Program-made: the position numbers and the translations under genes | Assembly (NCBI RefSeq): GCF_000421605.1 | Contig: NZ_ATXI01000005.1 | Coordinates: 48,320 to 112,319, forward strand | Origin: Thermodesulfobacterium thermophilum DSM 1276 | GTDB taxonomy: Bacteria > Desulfobacterota > Thermodesulfobacteria > Thermodesulfobacteriales > Thermodesulfobacteriaceae | Direction: 5' to 3' | Length of the DNA: 64,000 nt | Part shown: piece by piece, positions 58,576-64,000 of the stretch | Numbering within the stretch: position 1 is the stretch's first letter | Layout: every line of letters begins with the position of its first letter | Notes under the pieces: model-generated | The model's database searches: none | What the model saw: only the letters and a program-made list of their open reading frames with translations | What the model was told of the DNA's origin: nothing

Positions 58576-60174
58576 ATGGAAGTTTTTTTGGCGGTTTTTC
58601 CTCTTCTGGTGGTCTTTTTGGGTATGGTTTTCTTTCACCGTTCTGGGACTTTTGTTTCTATCGTTGGGTGGGTGCTTGCAGTGTTGGTAGCGGTGACTTA
58701 TTTTAAAACCCCTCTTTCAGTAGCTTTAGGGGCTACTTACATGGGAATAATTAAAGCGTTAGGTATAACCCTGGCAGTGCTTTTTACGATGTTTTTGATT
58801 TTTTTGATGAGAGAAACAGGAGACCTTAAAAACCTCATAGATTATATCAAGGGTATTGTAAAAACCAAAGAAGAACAGGTTCTTTTTTTAGGGATGGGAT
58901 TTGGTTCGCTCAGTACTGCTCTTGGGATGGTTACTCCTGCGATGTTTCCTCCCATCTTTAGGATCTTGGGGTTTTCTCCGGTTGCTGCCATAGCCATCAG
59001 CATCCTTTGTTATGACCCCCTAACCTCTTTTGCCCTGTTTTCTATCCCTATTACCTTGCCTGCCAAGGTAGCCCTTTCTTTTGGGATTAATCCTCCTGGT
59101 ATTAGTGGATTGGATGAATTTATCTGGGATTTTACCTTTAAAATTTCGTTATTTTTACCTATCATTTCTCCTTTCTTTGCCTTCCTTATGCTTTACACCG
59201 TAGGAGGCTATGAGGCTATAAGAAAAAACCTTTTACCTGGAGTTTTATCTGGACTTGTTCTTTCTCTCTCTGCCCTCTTTTGTGCCTATACAAGGATTTT
59301 CCCTGTAGAAATAATAGGGGTAATTTCAGGCTTAGCTACCATGGTCTTTGTTTATTTTTACTATAGGGTGAAAAACGTATATGGCTCAAACCAAGAAGAA
59401 AGGGTAAGGTTTAGCTCAAGTATCTTAAAATCCGCCTCTCCTTTTCTTCTTTTGATACTTTTTTCTTTTATAGTAAATCTTGCACCGGTTAAAACTAAGC
59501 TTTCCTCGTTATTAGGGAATCTCGAGGTGATACCTATTTTTGCAGACAAAAAGGAAGATTTAAACATACTTAGTAACGTTTGGTTTTGGATAATGGTAGT
59601 CTGTATTCTTTCCATCTGTATTCTTAAACCTTCATCAGAGCAACTAAAAAAAACCTTTTCTCTTTGGGTTCAACGGTCTTGGGGTCCTTTTTTAGCCTAT
59701 TCATTGTTTTTTGCCGTAGCTTATATAATGGCCTGGTCTGCGATGGAGGTGGTAAATGGAAAACTCGTTCCTACACCCTATTTTAAAGACTATAACATGG
59801 ACCGAATAATAGCTATTTTTCTAGCTAACACCTTAGGTAGTTTATATCCTATCTCTGCTCCTTTCTTAGGGGTTTTAGGAACTTTTGTAGGAGGAAGTGC
59901 CACTGCCTCTAACGTTCTTTTTGCTAAAATCCAATGGGAAGCTACCCTTTCTACCGTAGGAGCAGGGGCTTTTATGTGGGTTTATGCTGCTCATTCTGTA
60001 GGGGGTGGTATTGCTTCAGCCATAACCCCAGCAAAAATCACCAACGCTGCTGCTACCATAGGGGTTAAAGGAAAAGAAGAAGGACAGTTTATCAAAGCTG
60101 TAATACTTCCAGTGCTTGCAATAACTTTAATTTCTGGTATCTTAACGTTGATTTTTATAAACTTTTGGGGCTAA
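58576..60174 (+). CDS. L-lactate permease family transporter (LctP/LldP-like)
   Basis: A 532-residue membrane protein of about 13 segments. Family stretches are 'YMGIIKALGITLAVLFTMFLIFLMRETGDL' (FLIFLMRETGDL), 'GFGSLSTALGMVTPAMFPPIFRILGFSPVAAIAI' (TPAMFPPIFRILGFSP), 'PFLGVLGTFVGGSATASNVLF' (FVGGSATASNVLF) and 'HSVGGGIASAITPAKI' (the LctP signature GgavgsmisPqki). Substrates in this family are lactate and glycolate; lactate would suit a sulfate reducer. Its stop overlaps the hldD start. An AGGAGG site lies 8 bases before the ATG. Confidence 0.88.
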   Translation: MEVFLAVFPLLVVFLGMVFFHRSGTFVSIVGWVLAVLVAVTYFKTPLSVALGATYMGIIKALGITLAVLFTMFLIFLMRETGDLKNLIDYIKGIVKTKEEQVLFLGMGFGSLSTALGMVTPAMFPPIFRILGFSPVAAIAISILCYDPLTSFALFSIPITLPAKVALSFGINPPGISGLDEFIWDFTFKISLFLPIISPFFAFLMLYTVGGYEAIRKNLLPGVLSGLVLSLSALFCAYTRIFPVEIIGVISGLATMVFVYFYYRVKNVYGSNQEERVRFSSSILKSASPFLLLILFSFIVNLAPVKTKLSSLLGNLEVIPIFADKKEDLNILSNVWFWIMVVCILSICILKPSSEQLKKTFSLWVQRSWGPFLAYSLFFAVAYIMAWSAMEVVNGKLVPTPYFKDYNMDRIIAIFLANTLGSLYPISAPFLGVLGTFVGGSATASNVLFAKIQWEATLSTVGAGAFMWVYAAHSVGGGIASAITPAKITNAAATIGVKGKEEGQFIKAVILPVLAITLISGILTLIFINFWG

Positions 60175-61151
60175 TGATGAAAAAACCTCGTATTATAGTC
60201 ACCGGTGGAGCAGGCTTTATAGGGGCTAACTTAGTAGAAGCCTTAAACCAGAGAGGCGAAGACCGAATTTTAATAGTAGATCATTTAAAAGAAGGCCCTA
60301 AATGGAAAAACCTTTTAGGGCTTAAATTTTTAGACTATCTTCAAAAAGACGATTTCTTAGATTGTATAGAGAAGAATCATTTCTCAGAGGTGGAGGCTAT
60401 CATACATTTAGGTGCGTGTAGTGACACCACGGTAAAAGATTTAGACTATCTTTACAAAAATAACTATCTATATTCTAAAAAATTGGCTGTTTTTTGTTTA
60501 GAACATGGAATAACCTTTATTTATGCCTCTTCTGCAGCTACCTATGGGGATGGATCCTTAGGATTTTCTGATGATGAAACCCTTATTCCTCGGCTAAAAC
60601 CTTTAAATCCTTACGGGTTTTCGAAACAACTGTTTGACCTGTGGGTTTATCACCATGGTCTTACGAAAAAGGTTGTTGGTCTAAAGTATTTTAACGTCTT
60701 TGGAGAAAAAGAATTTCACAAAGGAGAGATGAGAAGTGTGGTGTTAAAGGCTTATGAACAAATCAAAAGAGAAGGCAAGGTAAGACTTTTTAGGTCTTAT
60801 CGGCCTGAATATCCAGACGGAGGTCAGCTACGTGATTTTATCTATGTAAAAGATGCGGTAGAGGCTACCCTTTTCTTTTTAGAGCATCCAGAAATAAAAG
60901 GGATATTTAACGTGGGTACCGGACAGGCTCGGTCTTTTAAGGATTTAGTGACAGCTGTTTTTTCTGCTCTTAACCTTCCTGTAAACATAGAATACATAGA
61001 CATGCCAGAAAACCTGAGAAAACAATATCAGTATTTTACCCAGGCAGACATTACCAAATTGAAAAAAGTAGGTTATAATAAACCAATGTATACTCTTGAG
61101 GAGGCAGTAAAAAGTTACGTTTCTTGGCTGGAACAACAAAAACCTTTTTAG
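60174..61151 (+). CDS. hldD: ADP-L-glycero-D-manno-heptose-6-epimerase HldD (RfaD)
   Basis: Makes the heptose donor of the LPS inner core. It has 325 residues and is an SDR of extended type. 'IIVTGGAGFIGANLVEAL' (GGAGFIG, about 9-16), 'FIYASSAATYGDG' with the catalytic Ser, and 'NPYGFSKQLFDLWV' (Tyr/Lys pair YGFSK) follow; 'FNVFGEKEFHKGEMRSVV' and 'DGGQLRDFIYVKDAV' are typical of HldD. The frame opens with a TTG three codons upstream; the ATG at 60174 overlapping the permease stop (TAATG) is preferred. The enzyme partners (hldE, gmhA, gmhB) are not here. Confidence 0.94.
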   Translation: MMKKPRIIVTGGAGFIGANLVEALNQRGEDRILIVDHLKEGPKWKNLLGLKFLDYLQKDDFLDCIEKNHFSEVEAIIHLGACSDTTVKDLDYLYKNNYLYSKKLAVFCLEHGITFIYASSAATYGDGSLGFSDDETLIPRLKPLNPYGFSKQLFDLWVYHHGLTKKVVGLKYFNVFGEKEFHKGEMRSVVLKAYEQIKREGKVRLFRSYRPEYPDGGQLRDFIYVKDAVEATLFFLEHPEIKGIFNVGTGQARSFKDLVTAVFSALNLPVNIEYIDMPENLRKQYQYFTQADITKLKKVGYNKPMYTLEEAVKSYVSWLEQQKPF

Positions 61152-61154
61152 CCT

Positions 61155-61976
61155 ATGGGTATAGACTATCTGTCAGAGTTTTTCAAAAAACTTTTTCGCA
61201 TTTCCTCTAAACCTTCTGAGATATCTGAGATAGAAGAGGATATAAGAGAGGTTCTGGAAGACTACAAAGAAGAAAAAGTAGTTTCTGAGTTTGAAGAACG
61301 ACTTATCTTAAACCTTATCAATTTAAAAGCCGTAGAGGTAAGAGAAATAACCATCAACAGACAAGATTTAGTAGGTTTTGACCTTAATTATTCCTGGGAG
61401 GAAGTCTTAAACATCATCTCTCGTCATCCCTTTTCTTTTTATCCGGTATATCAAAACCACTTAGACAATTTGGTAGGGTATGTAGCTATCAGAGATTTGT
61501 TAAGAGGGGTTACTCAAAAGGTGTTTATGTGGCAAGACTGGATAGTCAAAAAACCTCTTATCATTCCTGAAAACATTTCTCTTATGCAGGCTATGGAAAA
61601 GATGTTAGAAAAACAGACAGACGTAGCTTTTGTGGTAGATCAACTTTCAGAACTTACTGGAATGATCAGGTTAAAAGACATCTTATACGAGATTATTAAA
61701 AGCACCCCTTGCTGTCCGGCTCCAGACCCTCAAGGATGGTTGTTGGTGCCAGGCACGTTTAAGGTCAGAGAGATAGAAAATTGTTTAGGGATAACCTTAC
61801 CTAAAGGAGATTTTGAAACCATCTCAGGACTTATCATATATCATCTTAAACGTATTCCAACCTCAGGGGAAAGGGTTTTCCTTCCTTTTTTAGAGGCTGA
61901 AATCATAAAATCTGACGGAAAGAAAATAGAACTTTTAAAGGTCCGAAAAAAGGATGAAAAACTTGTTCAACCTTAA
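61155..61976 (+). CDS. CorC/HlyC-type CBS-domain protein
   Basis: A 273-residue soluble protein. It carries 'VREITINRQDLVGFDLN' (the VREIMTPR motif of the family, altered to VREITINR), two CBS domains (about 70-130 and 135-190), and a C-terminal CorC_HlyC transporter-associated domain ('GDFETISGLIIYHLKRIPTSGERV', about 222-245). It lacks the membrane DUF21 domain, as does E. coli YbeX/CorC, which also sits next to lnt. YbeX-type proteins are tied to magnesium or ribosome maintenance; the exact role is unclear. It overlaps lnt by 23 bases. Confidence 0.88.
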   Translation: MGIDYLSEFFKKLFRISSKPSEISEIEEDIREVLEDYKEEKVVSEFEERLILNLINLKAVEVREITINRQDLVGFDLNYSWEEVLNIISRHPFSFYPVYQNHLDNLVGYVAIRDLLRGVTQKVFMWQDWIVKKPLIIPENISLMQAMEKMLEKQTDVAFVVDQLSELTGMIRLKDILYEIIKSTPCCPAPDPQGWLLVPGTFKVREIENCLGITLPKGDFETISGLIIYHLKRIPTSGERVFLPFLEAEIIKSDGKKIELLKVRKKDEKLVQP

Positions 61977-63549
61977 TCTTTTTTTACCTATCCTTTCTGG
62001 AATTCTTCTCACCTTAGCCTTTCCTAAATGGAACTTATGGGTATTTGGGTTTTTAGGTTTAATTCCACTTTTCTGGGCGTTAACCCAAGCTAAAAATTCA
62101 ATTCAATCTTTATTATATGGTTTTCTGTTTGGGCTTTCTCATTTTGCTACTCTGGTTTACTGGATAGTATATACCCTAACCAGATACGGTGAGTTAAACT
62201 TGTTTTTTTCCATCTTTTTGCTTTTTCTTATGTGTTCTTACCTTGCACTCTATTATGCCTTAGGTTTAACCATAGCTTATCGATGTCATCTTTTTGACAG
62301 CCCTACTCTAACAAAGGGATGGTTATTAAGCCTTGCCTGGGTTGGTATAGAATGGCTTAGAGCTAATCTTTTTACAGGTTTTCCTTGGGGACAAATAGGT
62401 TATATAGCTACTAACATTTCTTTAGTTTTGCAGTTAGCTGAAATAGGAGGGGTTTGGTTTTTAAGCTTTTTTCTGGTTTTTACCAACTATTTTTTGTTTT
62501 TGTTGTTCAAAAAACTCTCAGAAAATCAAGGTTACTTGAAAACTTTCTTAGGTTTACACACGTGGATATTTTGTCTAACAACCATTTTAATCATGATTTC
62601 TGGTTTTTACTTAAAAACTTATTGGGAAAAAGTACTTAAAAAAGAAACAAAAGAAATTAGAGTAGCCTTACTTCAAGGGAACATTCCTCAAGAGATAAAA
62701 GAGGCAAAGCAATTGGAGACCTCCTTTCAGGTTTATAGAAAATTAGCTTTAAAGGTCGTTAAAGAAAGACCAGAACTGATATTGTTTCCAGAAACCGCTT
62801 TCAACTTTTACTTTCCCTATGAGACCAAACATACTGTTGAGCTTCTTCGGCTGTTAACAGACATCGGGGTTGAAGGAAAAATTTTTAACCTAACCCCTCG
62901 CATAGTTTTTGGTACCTTTAGGTTAAGCTATACCGAAGGAAAACCGATGGCTTACAACAGCCTTATGGTATGGGATGGAAAAGATTTTGTAGACTTTTAT
63001 GATAAAGTAAAGCTGGTGCCTTTTGGAGAGTATGTCCCCTTGGTAGAGTATTTTCCCTTTTTAAAAAATTTTTCAGTGGTAACCGATGTAATTAGACCAG
63101 GATTTTCTAAAAACCTTTATGTACCTTTAGATACCGGGTTTATCAAGGTAACTCCTCTTATATGCTTTGAAAGTGCTTTTGGTGAGATTTTAAGACAAAG
63201 ACTAAAGGAAAATACACAGTTGGTTTTTATTGCCACCAACGATGCCTGGTTTGGTCAAACGTCAGCCCCTTACCAACATTTTCAGATGGCAATACTACGT
63301 GCGGTAGAATCAAGAAGGTTTACCATTCAGGTAGCAAACTCTGGTATCACAGGGGTAATAGACCCAACAGGAAAAGTCCTGATTAAAACCCCTCTTGAAA
63401 AAGAGGTTGTCCTTACCAACAGTATAAAACCGTTATACCACCCTTCTCTTTTTGTAAAAACAGGTCATATACTTGGGCTAACAGGTTTTTTGGTCTTGGT
63501 CTTAATGGCTATTACCCTTATTCTTCGCAGATTTCTTCCCAGCTCTTAA
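61954..63549 (+). CDS. lnt: Apolipoprotein N-acyltransferase Lnt
   Basis: Adds the third acyl chain to lipoproteins at the inner membrane. It has 531 residues. Six or so N-terminal membrane segments (about 10-215) precede a nitrilase domain (about 230-490) with catalytic Glu ('ILFPETAFNFYFP'), Lys ('DFYDKVKLVPFGEYVPL') and Cys ('TPLICFESAFGEIL'). A C-terminal helix ends it. All three residues of the catalytic triad are present. Its 3' end overlaps ubiX by 32 bases in the convergent orientation. A target lipoprotein in this window is the nine-heme cytochrome. Confidence 0.95.
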   Translation: MKNLFNLNLFLPILSGILLTLAFPKWNLWVFGFLGLIPLFWALTQAKNSIQSLLYGFLFGLSHFATLVYWIVYTLTRYGELNLFFSIFLLFLMCSYLALYYALGLTIAYRCHLFDSPTLTKGWLLSLAWVGIEWLRANLFTGFPWGQIGYIATNISLVLQLAEIGGVWFLSFFLVFTNYFLFLLFKKLSENQGYLKTFLGLHTWIFCLTTILIMISGFYLKTYWEKVLKKETKEIRVALLQGNIPQEIKEAKQLETSFQVYRKLALKVVKERPELILFPETAFNFYFPYETKHTVELLRLLTDIGVEGKIFNLTPRIVFGTFRLSYTEGKPMAYNSLMVWDGKDFVDFYDKVKLVPFGEYVPLVEYFPFLKNFSVVTDVIRPGFSKNLYVPLDTGFIKVTPLICFESAFGEILRQRLKENTQLVFIATNDAWFGQTSAPYQHFQMAILRAVESRRFTIQVANSGITGVIDPTGKVLIKTPLEKEVVLTNSIKPLYHPSLFVKTGHILGLTGFLVLVLMAITLILRRFLPSS

Positions 63550-64000
63550 AACCTTGGGGGTTAAAACCAAGAAACACGAGAAGCCTTTTTACAAAAAAGT
63601 CTACCAGATCCTCTAAAGTCTTAGGTCTTTGATAAAACGAGGGCATGGCTGGAAAAATAACAGCTCCTGCCTTAAGACAAGCTTCCATGTTTCTTATGTG
63701 AATAAAGTTTAGAGGGGTTTCTCTGACCACTAAAACTAAAGGCTTTCTCTCCTTTAACATCACGTCAGCTGCCCTTTGAAGTAGATTTCTTGAAACTCCA
63801 TGAGCAATAGCCCCTAAAGTCCCCATACTGCAAGGTATGACCACCATCCCAGAATAAAAAGAGGAACCACTGGCAGGTGGAGCTGAGATATCTCTTTCAT
63901 GATAAACTTTGTAAGTCAAACTTTTAAGTTCATCTAAAGAAGAACTTAACTCTGCTTCCCAAACCTTTTTGCCTGCCTCTGTAATAATTACCTCAGTTTT
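63518..64000 (-). CDS. ubiX: Flavin prenyltransferase UbiX/Pad1, 3' part (5' end cut by window edge)
   Basis: Prenylates FMN for UbiD-type decarboxylases. About 160 of the usual ~190 residues are visible; the frame is open to the window edge. Motifs are 'VIITEAGKKVW', 'ASGSSFYSGMVVIPCSMGTLGAIAHGVSRNLLQRAADVMLKERKPLVLVVRETP' (pieces: PCSMGTLGAIAHG, NLLQRAADVMLKE, LVLVVRETP), 'LNFIHIRNME' and 'AVIFPAMPSFYQRP'. These are diagnostic. A TTG at 63919 is not the true start. It converges with lnt, 32 bases of overlap. ubiD is not in view. Confidence 0.93.
   Translation of the reverse strand, partial: KTEVIITEAGKKVWEAELSSSLDELKSLTYKVYHERDISAPPASGSSFYSGMVVIPCSMGTLGAIAHGVSRNLLQRAADVMLKERKPLVLVVRETPLNFIHIRNMEACLKAGAVIFPAMPSFYQRPKTLEDLVDFFVKRLLVFLGFNPQGFKSWEEICEE

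Noticed and set aside
1..64000. CRISPR arrays, insertion sequences, prophage or restriction systems
   Set aside because: No regularly spaced repeats, transposase motifs, integrase or methylase/endonuclease genes were seen on either strand.

Overview
The window is a compact, AT-rich bacterial chromosome segment with no insertion sequence, phage gene, CRISPR array or rRNA. The host has an outer membrane with LPS (waaA, hldD, lptA, lptB, lnt). It is flagellated and chemotactic, and it looks anaerobic: it carries a nine-heme cytochrome, a lactate permease, polyferredoxins, and hemerythrin and di-iron oxygen sensors. The proteins are Lys/Glu/Ile-rich as in thermophiles, and several families have archaeal relatives (single-domain KaiC plus partner, SDH-type ClpP-fold protease, EhaR-like HAD protein, SfsA-DUF123). 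Together this fits a thermophilic sulfate- or sulfur-respiring member of Thermodesulfobacteriota, perhaps Thermodesulfobacterium. That placement is inference; no rRNA marker is present to confirm it.

Layout. 1-9.3 kb: a minus-strand flagellar operon, fliL-M-N-O-P-Q-R-flhB-A-F-G-fliA (fliA cut by the left edge), with a candidate sigma-54 promoter before fliL. 9.5-17.0 kb: tRNA-Ser, then a minus-strand operon asd, spore-photolyase-like radical SAM gene, nonaheme lipoprotein cytochrome, rph, rdgB, pgeF, waaA and bioY; bioY has its own BirA-like operator. 17.1-20.4 kb: a plus-strand overlapping set (SpoU methyltransferase, SfsA-DUF123 fusion, nucleoside phosphorylase-like protein, J-domain protein). 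20.4-28.8 kb: TauE/SafE permease, RlmI-like methyltransferase, NapH-like ferredoxin protein with a previously hidden 45-residue CXXC protein, then the ftsH-folP-cdaA-cdaR-glmM cassette. 29.0-34.2 kb: lptA-lptB-rpoN followed by an EhaR-like HAD protein, a rhomboid protease and an SDH-type protease. 34.2-40.6 kb: macro-domain protein, tRNA-Arg, two divergent chemoreceptor genes (one frameshifted), and an ODP-type di-iron protein paired with a soluble receptor. 40.6-48 kb: epimerase, uppP, fmt, secDF fusion, ZnuA-like protein, a decayed lipoprotein locus and tRNA-Glu. 48.2-53.2 kb: minimal sufCB, hisC, a hemerythrin-GGDEF-EAL protein and tRNA-Pro. 53.2-58.4 kb: an ACT-ACT-metallo-beta-lactamase protein, a MurU-AmgK-like fusion, tRNA-Ala and a KaiC-like pair. 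58.5-64 kb: lactate permease, hldD, CorC-like protein, lnt and ubiX (cut by the right edge).

How the genes fit together. The rpoN gene here could serve the sigma-54-like promoter at fliL. Envelope building runs through the window: LPS (waaA, hldD, lptAB), lipid carrier recycling (uppP), amino-sugar activation (glmM, MurU-AmgK fusion), secretion (secDF) and lipoprotein acylation (lnt). Oxygen avoidance is a second theme: the ODP/soluble-receptor pair and the hemerythrin-EAL protein would connect O2 to swimming and to cyclic-di-GMP. The most unusual items are the ODP-receptor pair, the ACT-ACT-MBL plus MurU-AmgK operon, the KaiC-like pair, the membrane protease pair after rpoN, and the hidden CXXC protein.
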